Assembly: GCF_002243645.1 (NCBI RefSeq)
Contig: NZ_CP017704.1
Span: 721,501 to 785,500 of the forward strand
Direction of reading: 5' to 3'
Length of the DNA stretch: 64,000 nt
Source: Peribacillus simplex NBRC 15720 = DSM 1321
Lineage (GTDB): Bacteria; Bacillota; Bacilli; Bacillales; DSM-1321
In this document: piece by piece, positions 1 to 8,251 of the stretch
How the letters are laid out: each line of letters starts with the position of its first letter
Numbering within the stretch: position 1 is the first letter of the stretch
Made by a program: the position numbers and the translations under genes
The notes under the pieces: model-generated
The model's database searches: none
What the model saw: the letters and a program-made list of their open reading frames with translations, nothing else
What the model was told of the DNA's origin: nothing

Positions 1-820
1 ACTTGATCAATTCTTCTAGTGAAAGCGACTCTCCATTCATACGTTTTGTAAAAATTGTTTCTGCCTCTGCTAGAGTTACTTTTTTATACTCCATGTAAGG
101 AATATCGTGATCGGCTGCCCTGCCTCCATTTGCATGAAAAAAGTCAACTCGGTATTGAAGTCCTTTAATTAATTCTGCTAAAGATGTCACTCGTTGATGA
201 ACTACTTGCTCTAGCTCCTTTAACCAATCTTGAAAAGTTGGACGTTCAATAAACAGTGCTCCATCAGGTCGAAAGGTTGGTACAACCTTTGTTTTAAACG
301 TAGAATCATGGTTTAATAATTGGTGGTATTCAAGAGTAGATATAGGGTCGTCTGTAGTACCAATAAATTGCACATTAGATTTCTTAATAAAAGATTGAGG
401 TGTAAACTCCGTATCTTGTAATTTTTTATTGCATTCTTCCCAAATTTCCAGCGCGGTATCGGGACTAAGTCTTTTATCAATGTCAAAAAAGCTCTTTAAT
501 TCCATATGAGTCCAATGGTAGAGTGGATTTCCAATTAAACATGGTACCGTCTGAGACCAAGCAAAAAACTTTTCCCAATCACTAGCTTCTCCTGTTATAA
601 AATGCTCCCCTATACCATTCATTCGCATAGTTCTCCACTTGTAGTGATCGCCTGCTAACCATAGTTGAGTAAGGTTTTCATAATGTTTATTCTCAAAAAT
701 TTCTTTTGGATCTAAATGGCAGTGAAAATCAAAGATTGGCATTTCTTTTGCAGTATTTTTATATAAATGAACTGCTGTAGGTGTGGAAAGTAAGAAATCG
801 TCTCCTAAAAAATATTTCAT
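1..820 (-). CDS. uxaC: Glucuronate isomerase, 5' part (runs off the left edge)
   Basis: This enzyme converts D-glucuronate to D-fructuronate (and galacturonate to tagaturonate), the first cytoplasmic step of hexuronate catabolism. The gene reads leftward from an ATG at 818-820, preceded by a strong AGGAGG at about 828-834. About 273 codons are visible of the roughly 470 usual for the family, so the C-terminal 40 percent lies outside the window. The start MKYFLGDDF and the metal-binding FDFHCHLDP motif (His33 and His35) are characteristic. No frameshift is seen in the visible part. A divergent ROK repressor lies 237 bp away and is the natural candidate regulator. A near-consensus cre site at 874-887 suggests catabolite repression. 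Confidence 0.93.
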   Translation of the reverse strand, partial: MKYFLGDDFLLSTPTAVHLYKNTAKEMPIFDFHCHLDPKEIFENKHYENLTQLWLAGDHYKWRTMRMNGIGEHFITGEASDWEKFFAWSQTVPCLIGNPLYHWTHMELKSFFDIDKRLSPDTALEIWEECNKKLQDTEFTPQSFIKKSNVQFIGTTDDPISTLEYHQLLNHDSTFKTKVVPTFRPDGALFIERPTFQDWLKELEQVVHQRVTSLAELIKGLQYRVDFFHANGGRAADHDIPYMEYKKVTLAEAETIFTKRMNGESLSLEELIK

Positions 821-873
821 ATTATTTTCCTCCTAGGGGAATAAAATTAAATTTATAAGATTAAAACTCTCAA

Positions 874-887
874 TGTAAACACTTTCA
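874..887. promoter_or_regulatory. Candidate cre (CcpA) site upstream of uxaC
   Basis: TGTAAACACTTTCA matches the Bacillus cre consensus TGWAANCGNTNWCA at all but one position (A for the central G). It lies 54-67 bp upstream of the uxaC start, a usual position for catabolite repression of a sugar-acid gene. The call rests on the match and location only. Confidence 0.5.
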
Positions 888-911
888 TTTTTGGTTAATT
901 TAATTTGTTCG

Positions 912-925
912 ATTAGTAAACTAAT
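912..925. promoter_or_regulatory. Candidate ROK repressor operator
   Basis: An imperfect palindrome with arms ATTAGT and ACTAAT sits in the intergenic region between uxaC and the divergent ROK regulator. XylR operators of Bacillus have arms of similar sequence (TTAGTTT/AAACTAA). Assignment to the neighbouring regulator is inference. Confidence 0.35.
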
Positions 926-1014
926 TAATTATAAGAAGTAATTTATCATGTTTATAAAATTCAGTCAATTAAAATTCTTTAATTTAAGTGTCAATATTTT
1001 TCAAATGAAAATGC

Positions 1015-1020
1015 TATAAT
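1015..1020 (+). promoter_or_regulatory. Extended -10 promoter of the ROK regulator
   Basis: A perfect TATAAT preceded by TG and one base (extended -10) lies 38 bp before the ATG of the ROK gene. No good -35 is obvious, which is common for extended -10 promoters. Confidence 0.5.
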
Positions 1021-1057
1021 AAAGAACAATGTCAGTTAAGATTTGGAGGACACATTT

Positions 1058-2269
1058 ATGCCTACTGGTGATGCAGCTTATATCAGGAAATTAAATCGAT
1101 CTTTAATTATTAGTAAAATTGTAGAAGCAGGAATAATTTCAAGGGCAGAATTGTCTAAGATTACAACATTAACAAAAGCCACTATTTCAGTACAGATTGC
1201 AAGCTTAATTGATGAAGATATTATTATTGAGACACAGCAGGATCATTCAAAAGTTGGAAGAAAACCTATAATGCTATCTTTAAATGGAGCAGCAGGATAT
1301 GCATTAGGTATTGATTTAGATTATAGTCAAATCTCTTTCACTCTTTCTAACCTTCTTGGTCATCCTGTTTCGTCAGATACTATTAAAATACATACGACAA
1401 GTTATTCGGATATCTTTGATATACTAGTTGAAAAAATTAATAAATATAAAAATGAATGCCTTAAGTCTAGATACGGACTTATTGGTGTAGCAATTTCAAT
1501 TCATGGTCTTGTCTCTACAGATGAACTCATTCATTATATTCCTCGGTTAAACTGGTATGATGTGGACTTAAAGCATGATTTAGAAAAAGAGTTAAACGTT
1601 AACGTATATCTTGAAAATAATGCAAATCTTTCAGCTTTTGCTGAACGATCCTACACATATCATAAATCAGATAATTTGGTATGCATAACACTTCGATCAG
1701 GTATAGGCCTTGGTATATTAATAAATAACAAATTATCTAAAGGACATGATGGCTATGCTGGAGAGATTGGTCACATGATTATCCAACCAGGAGGAGACCT
1801 TTGTGCTTGTGGCAACAAAGGCTGCTGGGAAAGATATGCTTCTGAGTCTATCTTTTTAAAACAACTTTCTAAAGAAAAACAAGTTAGTAATATAACTTAT
1901 AAACATATTGAAGAATGGCTTAATCAAAACGATACTGAACTACATAGACAAATGGAAAACTTCCTCTATTATATTTCAATCGGTTTGAATAATATCATCA
2001 ACATATATAACCCTGAAGTTCTAATAATTGATAGTGAATTACTTTCTCTATACCCAGATTCTATAAATGAAATTAAGAAAAATCTTTCTTCCTCCACAAT
2101 TCATTATCGAGAATTATTAATATCCTCAATTGGAGAAAAAGCATGTGAATTGGGTGCGTGTGCATTGGTGATTAAAAATTTTCTTGAAATTACGATGCCT
2201 AACTTTGTATATCCTGAATCAATAGAAGATATTAATTCACTGAATAATATGTCTGTCAAAAAGTTATAG
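1058..2269 (+). CDS. ROK-family (NagC/XylR-type) transcriptional repressor
   Basis: A 403-residue sugar-responsive repressor. The N-terminal 70 residues form a MarR-like winged helix (for example KATISVQIASL). The rest is a ROK sugar-kinase-like domain, with GVAISIHGLV, the glycine-rich loop SGIGLGI, the EIGHM motif and the CACGNKGCWE zinc site. The ATG at 1058 is chosen over an in-frame TTG at 1043 because GGAGGA (1045-1050) lies between them at good spacing for the ATG. The gene diverges from uxaC, so control of hexuronate genes is likely; the true inducer cannot be read from sequence. A hairpin terminator follows at 2322-2362. Confidence 0.88.
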   Translation: MPTGDAAYIRKLNRSLIISKIVEAGIISRAELSKITTLTKATISVQIASLIDEDIIIETQQDHSKVGRKPIMLSLNGAAGYALGIDLDYSQISFTLSNLLGHPVSSDTIKIHTTSYSDIFDILVEKINKYKNECLKSRYGLIGVAISIHGLVSTDELIHYIPRLNWYDVDLKHDLEKELNVNVYLENNANLSAFAERSYTYHKSDNLVCITLRSGIGLGILINNKLSKGHDGYAGEIGHMIIQPGGDLCACGNKGCWERYASESIFLKQLSKEKQVSNITYKHIEEWLNQNDTELHRQMENFLYYISIGLNNIINIYNPEVLIIDSELLSLYPDSINEIKKNLSSSTIHYRELLISSIGEKACELGACALVIKNFLEITMPNFVYPESIEDINSLNNMSVKKL

Positions 2270-2321
2270 GGTAAGAATTCTTTCTCACAGAAAACTAGGC
2301 TGATGCTTGCCTAACAGCTAT

Positions 2322-2362
2322 AAAAACCGTAAAGCTTTAGTAAAAAAGTTTTATGGTTTTTA
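2322..2362 (+). terminator. Rho-independent terminator after the ROK gene
   Basis: A 16-bp stem (AAAAACCGTAAAGCTT pairing, with G-U pairs, to AAGTTTTATGGTTTTT) with an 8-base loop ends in a T-run. It lies about 50 bp past the stop codon. Confidence 0.7.
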
Positions 2363-2620
2363 TTCCTAGATAAAGAATTAAACCTAAATTTCAGCTGCTG
2401 AACTGCCCTTAATCTACTAATTGAGATAAAGACTCCCTTCTATAAGAATTCCCAATTCTATTATTTGTACAAATAATTAAGAATCAATAACCTAAAAAAG
2501 AACGTAAGTTTGATTGCACTTGCAAAAGAAGAAAAGATTCAATTAATGGGATTTAGTTCTGGTGCAAACATAATGTGAATTTGAAAAAACTAATAGGATT
2601 TCTAACGGAATGCTACTTTA
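2363..2620. other. Intergenic stretch with possible gene debris
   Basis: No intact gene is seen. A short open stretch near 2505-2577 reads ALAKEEKIQLMGFSSGANIM, which has the look of an alpha/beta-hydrolase nucleophile elbow (GFSSGA). It has no start and stops at once, so it may be a remnant; the call is weak. Confidence 0.25.
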
Positions 2621-2624
2621 TGCG

Positions 2625-3170
2625 GTTGATCCAAACTGCTCGTGGATACAATTCACCTGATTTTGGACAGACTTCTCCCCTTGGATCGTTTGTCCTTTTT
2701 GGATTATGTGCATAGCTTCAATCCCCGCAATAATCCGTTTAGCCGTTCGAAAGAACTTTAAGCCAAGCATTTTGTGCAATACGCTTTTTAATAAATCGAT
2801 AATCCTCCTCCACGATATTGTTGAGATATCTAACTTGCCTTATTTGTATGCCTTCGGGCTACTCTTCTCTTCTTTTAACTCATGAATGGCTACAGGATAC
2901 GCTGGTTTTTTATCCACTGGTATGACAGGGGTCTGGAAACAGACAAAAAAGCCAATACTTTCTTGAGAAAGCATTGGGCTGCTTGTTTATCTCTGGATTC
3001 ACTTAGATAAACCTTAACCTTCGGAATCCACTGCACGATACAGGTACTATACTTGAAGGCAAAGTAATCGGAATATACATGGAAAAAAATGATAATTTTC
3101 AAAAATTCATATTGGATGATTTTATGCTGTGGTAGATGGCGTGGCATTTGATCAAAGGGGTTCTCTTATT
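2625..3170 (-). pseudogene. Decayed IS6-family (IS240-like) transposase
   Basis: Read leftward in shifting frames, this region gives pieces typical of IS6/IS240 DDE transposases. They include VYLSESRDKQAAQCFLKK, then a KPAYPVAIHELK-like segment, then PEGIQIRQVRYLNNIVE and RFIKKRI, each broken by frameshifts and stops. In the intact family these run consecutively between the second and third acidic residues and the C-terminus. The N-terminal half is very poor or missing. The element is surely inactive. A second small fragment of the same family lies at 3925-3990. Clear terminal inverted repeats were not found. Confidence 0.7.
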
Positions 3171-3349
3171 TTTTTAGCAGTAAAAGGCTACATCAAATGT
3201 TTACATATAATCAATCAAGAAAGTTATGACTGGAAATACCCGTACAGGGAAAGCATTTGTCGGAGAAGATGTTAACCCTATCTTCATTCCAGGTAAAGGA
3301 AAAATAAATACAATAGGTTAATTCGGATTTTATGACCTAAAAAATAAAG
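3171..3349. other. Unrecognised gene fragment
   Basis: On the + strand at about 3225-3320 an open piece reads VMTGNTRTGKAFVGEDVNPI and ends in a stop about 14 codons later, just before a terminator hairpin. It looks like the C-terminal tail of a real protein whose body was lost, probably through the IS insertion next door. I do not recognise the family. Confidence 0.3.
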
Positions 3350-3392
3350 AAACGAAAATGGAAATCACAAAATGATTGCCATTTTCGTTTTA
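3350..3392. terminator. Terminator hairpin
   Basis: Arms AAACGAAAATGG and CCATTTTCGTTT pair perfectly around a 19-base centre, and the hairpin ends in TTTT on the + strand. It presumably ended the lost gene whose tail is at 3225-3320. Confidence 0.55.
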
Positions 3393-3459
3393 AATACTAT
3401 TTTGGTTTTAGGGTACCACGATTTATTATATCAAAATATACATAACCCTACTGTAATTA

Positions 3460-3846
3460 TTACTTTTCATATAGTTCAAGAGGCAAATCATCAGGATCGC
3501 AAAAAAACGTAAACCTTTTTCCTGTTATTTCATCAACACGGATAGGTTCGACTGGAATTTTTTCTTTTTCTAAATCTTCAATCGCTTGATGAATATCTTC
3601 CACTTCAAAAGCAAGATGTCTAAGCCCTCTTGCTTCAGGATAACTTGGACGATGGGGGCTATCCGGAAATGAAAACAATTCCAGCTGATATTCCCCTCCC
3701 GCCATTAAATCTAATTTATAGGACTTCCTCTCTGCCCGATATGTTTCCTGCTTAATATCACATCCTAAAATGTTTACATAGAAGTTTTTTGATTTTTCAT
3801 AATCGGAACAAATTATAGCTACATGATGTATTTTTTTTACCTTCAT
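3460..3846 (-). CDS. VOC-superfamily glyoxalase-fold protein (YwkD/GloA2-like)
   Basis: A 128-residue single-domain vicinal-oxygen-chelate protein, full length for the SMU1112c/YaeR/YwkD group. Candidate metal ligands are the His in KKIHHVAII near the N-terminus, the His in GLRHLAFEV and the Glu in DLPLELYEK near the C-terminus. The substrate is unknown; relatives are annotated as lactoylglutathione lyase-like. The ATG at 3846 is chosen because GGGAGGAAGC lies just upstream and inside the longer open frame that begins at 3867. The gene stands alone between mobile-element debris on both sides. Confidence 0.85.
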   Translation of the reverse strand: MKVKKIHHVAIICSDYEKSKNFYVNILGCDIKQETYRAERKSYKLDLMAGGEYQLELFSFPDSPHRPSYPEARGLRHLAFEVEDIHQAIEDLEKEKIPVEPIRVDEITGKRFTFFCDPDDLPLELYEK

Positions 3847-3924
3847 TTGCTTCCTCCCTAAGAACATTGGTTATTTTTATAATCTAATTTTACCAAAGTT
3901 ATACATTAATAAAAACTTAGATTG

Positions 3925-3990
3925 CAGTCCTTCCTTCGGACTCTACTGCACGATACTGGTACATCCATTTCCCTTTCACCAGATATAGGT
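3925..3990 (-). pseudogene. Second small IS6-family transposase fragment
   Basis: Read leftward, about 20 codons give VKGKWMYQYRAVESEGRT, matching the IS6-family segment that surrounds the second catalytic Asp (KGKWMYLYRAVDSEG in relatives). Part of it also resembles 3014-3047 of the larger remnant at the DNA level. It ends abruptly next to the recombinase fragment at 4018. Confidence 0.6.
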
Positions 3991-4017
3991 CTTAACACTC
4001 CTCCATTAGATTAATTA

Positions 4018-4549
4018 GGGAACGTGATTTTGCGATCTTATCCCTCTTCTTAGGAAGAGGCATCCGGGTGAATGAGTTATCCAATCTAAGGCTACGAGAC
4101 TTGATTTTGAAGAAAAACAGATTCACGTTTTACGTAAGGGTGGAAAAAAAGATGTAGTGGCAGTCTCTCCTCCGTATATGCAGGACATAAAAGATTACCT
4201 AGCTGTGCGATCGGAACGTTATAGGGGCTCAAATGATGATACGGCCTATGTATTCTTGACTAGGGTGAATGATGGAGCCACCCCTCTTTCCAACCGCGCC
4301 ATCGAGGCTCTAGTAAAGAAATACACGAAGGCATTTAAGTCCAATAAATCCATGTCCCCACACAAACTTAGGCATACATACGGGACGAACTTAATGGAGC
4401 AATCAGGAGACATCCATTTGCTGATGACTCAACTTGGTCATACTTCAACCACAACGGCTGCCCTCTATACTATTCCTGAGCAGGAGAAGGCTAAAAAGGC
4501 TGCGAAACAGCTGGGAGAGAGAAGAGTCAATTTTCGTGAAAAGGATTGA
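4018..4549 (+). pseudogene. Tyrosine recombinase, C-terminal fragment (copy A)
   Basis: A 5'-truncated XerS/phage-integrase-type recombinase. It begins abruptly at the codons for RDFAILSLFL and holds the catalytic Arg region. One base is missing near 4102 (compare the other copy at about 12715), which breaks the frame; the last 130 codons (4157-4549) are open. That part keeps HKLRH, the LGHTS His and the ALYT nucleophile Tyr. The first 215 bp closely match 12630-12845, where a complementary 3'-truncated copy lies in the same orientation. Neither copy can make a working enzyme. Confidence 0.85.
4019..4233 (+). repeat. Direct repeat, left copy (recombinase overlap)
   Basis: About 215 bp shared in the same orientation with 12630-12845, at roughly 90-95 percent identity by eye. 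With the other copy it flanks the 8.4-kb phosphatase/two-component/ABC segment. Confidence 0.8.
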
Positions 4550-4552
4550 TTG

Positions 4553-4590
4553 AAAAAGGAGAAGATTTTCTAGTCTTTTCTTTTTTGTAT
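4553..4590 (+). terminator. Weak terminator after recombinase copy A
   Basis: AAAAAGGAGAAGATT pairs, with some G-U pairs, to AGTCTTTTCTTTTT around a short loop and runs into a T-tract. It begins within 5 bases of the stop codon. Confidence 0.5.
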
Positions 4591-4810
4591 GTGTGTAGAA
4601 ATGAAAACATAAGATACCATCTATACTTCTTTCACTTGGTAAGGCTATATAAATGGTAGCTAAATGCCTGTAATAATTGCTAAGGATCTCCTCATGGCGG
4701 AAGATTGAGTACTCCCTTTTTCCTCCGAGAGTTATTCTTCTATATAGGTTATATTTTAAGTTTACCATTTCGGTAATTCTCAGTTTTTGATACAGATTAT
4801 CATTATCCTT

Positions 4811-4840
4811 TCAAAAAGAAGGTGCAGCCCTCTGCACCTA
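4811..4840 (-). terminator. Terminator of the ABC/phosphatase/two-component operon
   Basis: A perfect 8-bp stem AGGTGCAG/CTGCACCT with a 4-base loop is followed on the minus strand by a T-run. It lies about 25 bp past the response regulator stop codon. Confidence 0.75.
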
Positions 4841-4864
4841 TTATTCTATTCCTTATTACTGCTA

Positions 4865-5641
4865 TCATTTACCCTCCCTATTCATAAACTCACTGGGAGA
4901 ATAGGAAACATACTTTTTGAAGACCGTACAGAAATGCTTATAATTGGAAAATCCTACTCGATAGGCGACTTCGTAGATCCGATAATGATTGGTTTGCAGG
5001 AGCGAAATGGCCTTCATAACTCGGTAACGATTCAAGTAATCTGTAATGGTATGGCTTGTTTCTTTCTTGAATACTCGGCTGAGATAGCTGGAGCTGACGT
5101 TTAAGCGATCAGCCATTTCTTCATTGTTGATTTTCTCAGCATAATTTTCTCTGATATATTCAATGCATTGCTTCACATAGATATTCATCGAATCCTTAGT
5201 ATAACCGGCACCTTCAAGCAACTCTTCAAAGTAAGGCATTTTCTTTGCTCTATTTTCTATTTCACGATTATTGGCTATCTTAACTGTCAGCTTCTTTATT
5301 GTTTCGTTTAGGATCCTTGCATCCACAGGCTTTAAAATATAATCAAAAACCTCTAATTTGATTCCCTTCTGTGCATAGCTAAAGTCACTGTAGCTGGACA
5401 AAATGATTTTGTGAAAGAACAGCGACTGGCTTGCTGCTTCGAGCATCTCAATTCCATTCATTTTGGGCATTTTTATATCTGTCAGGACAATATCAGGCTT
5501 CAGATCGATAATTTTCTCATAGCCCTCCAGCCCATTACTTGCCTCTCCAATAATGGACACGCCTAGTGCAGTCCAATCAATTGTATATAGCAGACCTTGC
5601 CGAATCATTCGTTCATCTTCTACAATTAATAAGTTTATCAA
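4865..5641 (-). CDS. AraC-type response regulator (YesN-like)
   Basis: A 258-residue cytoplasmic regulator. Residues 1-120 form a receiver domain, with the phospho-acceptor Asp in DIVLTDIKMPKMNG and the conserved Lys in YILKPVD. After a linker shorter than usual (YesN-type proteins are often 350 residues or more), residues 155-255 hold a two-helix-turn-helix AraC domain containing EEMADRLNVSSSYLSRVFKK and the second recognition region VGFSNYKHFCTVFKKY. The start overlaps the stop of the kinase gene (ATGA), so the two are translationally coupled. It probably activates this transport operon, as related pairs do. Confidence 0.92.
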   Translation of the reverse strand: MINLLIVEDERMIRQGLLYTIDWTALGVSIIGEASNGLEGYEKIIDLKPDIVLTDIKMPKMNGIEMLEAASQSLFFHKIILSSYSDFSYAQKGIKLEVFDYILKPVDARILNETIKKLTVKIANNREIENRAKKMPYFEELLEGAGYTKDSMNIYVKQCIEYIRENYAEKINNEEMADRLNVSSSYLSRVFKKETSHTITDYLNRYRVMKAISLLQTNHYRIYEVAYRVGFSNYKHFCTVFKKYVSYSPSEFMNREGK

Positions 5642-7314
5642 AATTCTGCCTCCTCTCTAATGGGGAGCTTAATAAGCAAGAGACTTCCGTTATCTTGTAA
5701 ACTAAATATTCTTACTCCATAGGAGTTTCCATATTTCAGCTGAATCCTTCTATGCACATTATAGATGCCAATATGATTTGAATGGTTATTAGATGTCTTT
5801 AATAATGAACGAATCTCTTGAAGGCGTTCTTCTGAAAACCCTATACCGGTGTCGGCAATGATGAAAAGCAAACTTTTCTTTGTTCTTGATACCTTAATGT
5901 TAATAGTCAGTTCACTTACTTCATCAATTCCATATTTAATCGCATTTTCAACTAATGGCTGCGTAATCAGCTTGGGAATCAAGCAGTCTTCGAGCTCTAA
6001 AGGAAGGTCGATTGAATAATCCAGACGTTCTTCAAATCTATATTTCTGTATTTCTAAATAATCCTTAATATACAATAAATCATGTTTAAGCGGACTGTCC
6101 TGTTCAGTATTATTGATTGAATATCTAAGTATGGAAGATAGCATTAATAGCAACTTCTCAGCTGAGCTGGGATTCAATCGAATCATAAATTTTATGTTTT
6201 CTAGGGTATTAAATAAAAAGTGAGGATTGAATTGCATTTGAAGTTCCTTAATTTCGGCCTCAGTCTTACGAATAAGGATTTCTTTATTTTCCGATAATAA
6301 GCTGTCTCTATACTGAATCATTTCATTTAAGTAATAATTGATATACTCCAATTCATCATTTTCTTCTAACTCTTTATATCCTTTATATGTCCCTTCATTT
6401 ACATCAGAAATGGTTGAGAGGATTGTGTCAATTGATTTTGTTTTTCTTTTGGCAGCATGATTAGCAAATAATCTCGTAATCATTATAAGAATTGCGCTAA
6501 TCACCAATAATCCTAAAAAGCCAATGATATATAATTTGTTGAATAAACCCATATACCGAATTGTATGTACTCTTAATTCCTCATTTACGATATCGGTTGA
6601 AACGACACTATATTCTTTCTTAGTAAATGCCCTCATCTTACCATTATTGAGAATGAGGGATTTCTTCGAAGTGAACAACTGATAGCCAAAAGGATCCGTT
6701 ATCACAATATCCGTGTAATTGGATTCTTCGAAGAATCGCTTTAAGTAAGTGGATTGTAAATCAAAAATGATAAAACCCTTCACTTCATTCCCTTGATAAA
6801 TCGGTGTAGTCAGCTTCAAAAAGGCGTAATCTAACTGCTCATTATCCTTTTCTTTATATATGGTAATATCCTCTTTTTGTTTTAAATTAAGAGAGGAAAG
6901 ATATTTCTTATGGTAGATCTGAATAGCATTGTTTTTATAAGAATTGGTTAATAAAATATCGCCATCTACATTCACAATATAAAACTTGCTTTTAAGTCGA
7001 TGATTCGTCACAATCTGATACAACTCAGTATAAACCTGTGTATGTAAATCATCACTTTGAAAGACTGTAGGTAAGGATGGATTCGCTTGCAGAATTTGCA
7101 TATCTTCTTTATAGGAAGTGATTTCTTTTGTGAGAAAATTGGATAATTCCTTATTTCTTTTTATTAAGTCTTGATTACTGAAATAGTTACCAATGGAAAA
7201 GAATAATTGAAAAAACAAGACTGTCACCAGAATTGTTGGGATAATAGCAAATAGTAAAAGAGAACGGCTGAGTTTTTCTCGATACATTTTTTTTAGAGAC
7301 ATATTTTCTTTCAT
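5638..7314 (-). CDS. Sensor histidine kinase, YesM/LytS-type
   Basis: A 558-residue membrane kinase. One TM segment near residues 20-42 and another near 265-285 flank an extracellular sensor of about 220 residues. A HAMP-like linker follows, then a His_kinase domain with QMQFNPHFLFNTLENIKF (phospho-His in NPHFLFN) and an HATPase domain (ENAIKYGI, DTGIGF). The ATG at 7314 is chosen because TTTGGAG lies 8 bases upstream; the longer frame from 7335 would place that site inside the gene. It is coupled to the AraC-type regulator by a 4-base overlap and follows the phosphatase gene by about 90 bp. Since the sensor is extracellular, it probably reads the transporter's ligand directly or through the binding protein. 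Confidence 0.92.
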   Translation of the reverse strand: MKENMSLKKMYREKLSRSLLLFAIIPTILVTVLFFQLFFSIGNYFSNQDLIKRNKELSNFLTKEITSYKEDMQILQANPSLPTVFQSDDLHTQVYTELYQIVTNHRLKSKFYIVNVDGDILLTNSYKNNAIQIYHKKYLSSLNLKQKEDITIYKEKDNEQLDYAFLKLTTPIYQGNEVKGFIIFDLQSTYLKRFFEESNYTDIVITDPFGYQLFTSKKSLILNNGKMRAFTKKEYSVVSTDIVNEELRVHTIRYMGLFNKLYIIGFLGLLVISAILIMITRLFANHAAKRKTKSIDTILSTISDVNEGTYKGYKELEENDELEYINYYLNEMIQYRDSLLSENKEILIRKTEAEIKELQMQFNPHFLFNTLENIKFMIRLNPSSAEKLLLMLSSILRYSINNTEQDSPLKHDLLYIKDYLEIQKYRFEERLDYSIDLPLELEDCLIPKLITQPLVENAIKYGIDEVSELTINIKVSRTKKSLLFIIADTGIGFSEERLQEIRSLLKTSNNHSNHIGIYNVHRRIQLKYGNSYGVRIFSLQDNGSLLLIKLPIREEAEF

Positions 7315-7403
7315 TATAAAAGCTCCAAACAGCAAGTTTGCTCTTATTCAAGTGTCAACACTTCACTTCATTATAATGCTATATCCAAATATTAAATATA
7401 TCT

Positions 7404-8231
7404 TTATTTTATGAGTTTAATATAAGAACGGTCATCAAAGGATACATTTCCTTTTCTTAATCCCTTTGTAGTTGGTATGAGTTGATAGCATAACGGATCA
7501 TTTTTTAATAAGTGTCTTAAAGCGTTTTCAGATTCTCGAAGACTTTCCTTCAAAATCAGAAAACCATCACTTGCTAATACGATCTCTGAGGCATTTCTAA
7601 CATCTACAACTTTAATCATATTCGTTATCACGGGAAATCCGTCTATTACTGTGTATGATAGCGGAGATGATAGCTGATTGTTTTGGTACCGGTATTGCTG
7701 CTGAAGGAACGGTTTAAGATCATTGCTACTTAAGTCCTCATTTAGTAAATCCAAGATGTCGCAGGTCAATAAATATTCACGAATGATGGAGCTCCTCATG
7801 GCAGCTAATAACGTATCGACCAATTTTTCATTGGTAATATGCCTGCTATCAATCAGACAATGACAATCCCCCACAAACCATATTTCCTGCCTTTTGTGAC
7901 TGTAAATGATTATATTTGCGCCCATTCGCTTATGAGGAAAAGTATAAACCTCCTCAAGGATATCATTTTTTTCATAGTATCCTTTGACGTAATCTGTTAA
8001 CTGTGCAACCGCTTCAGAACAAGTTACCATGCTTAAAAACCCTCTAATACAATCAGCTAACAGCTCGGTACATAATTTAGCTGGAGACACCCCAGAATAA
8101 AGACTCTTATTCAGAGGTGTCATTCCATCAATTACTGCTACAAAATAGTCTGTTATAACTATTTTATCTTCATTATCTACTTCGTTCCCTGTTTTCGCCT
8201 GAGTGAATTGTTCAATGATGGAATAGCTCAA
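7404..8231 (-). CDS. PPM/PP2C-type protein phosphatase homologue in a transport operon
   Basis: A 275-residue soluble protein with no signal peptide or TM segment. The PPM metal-binding pattern is readable in order: NED near residue 20, VIDGM near 34, the strand motif WFVGDCHC near 119, LASDGF near 223 and DDRS near 268. The acidic ligands appear intact, so activity is plausible, but the sequence is far from Stp/SpoIIE-type phosphatases. It lies between the permease (20 bp upstream) and the histidine kinase in the same operon. Possible roles are removing phosphate from a signalling partner or from imported phospho-sugar; neither can be shown from sequence. Confidence 0.75.
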   Translation of the reverse strand: MSYSIIEQFTQAKTGNEVDNEDKIVITDYFVAVIDGMTPLNKSLYSGVSPAKLCTELLADCIRGFLSMVTCSEAVAQLTDYVKGYYEKNDILEEVYTFPHKRMGANIIIYSHKRQEIWFVGDCHCLIDSRHITNEKLVDTLLAAMRSSIIREYLLTCDILDLLNEDLSSNDLKPFLQQQYRYQNNQLSSPLSYTVIDGFPVITNMIKVVDVRNASEIVLASDGFLILKESLRESENALRHLLKNDPLCYQLIPTTKGLRKGNVSFDDRSYIKLIK

Positions 8232-8251
8232 TACTGATCCTCCTACTTTCT

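Noticed and set aside
4445..4768. Open frame of 107 codons on the minus strand
   Set aside because: It overlaps the end of the recombinase fragment antisense, lacks a ribosome binding site and has no recognisable domain.
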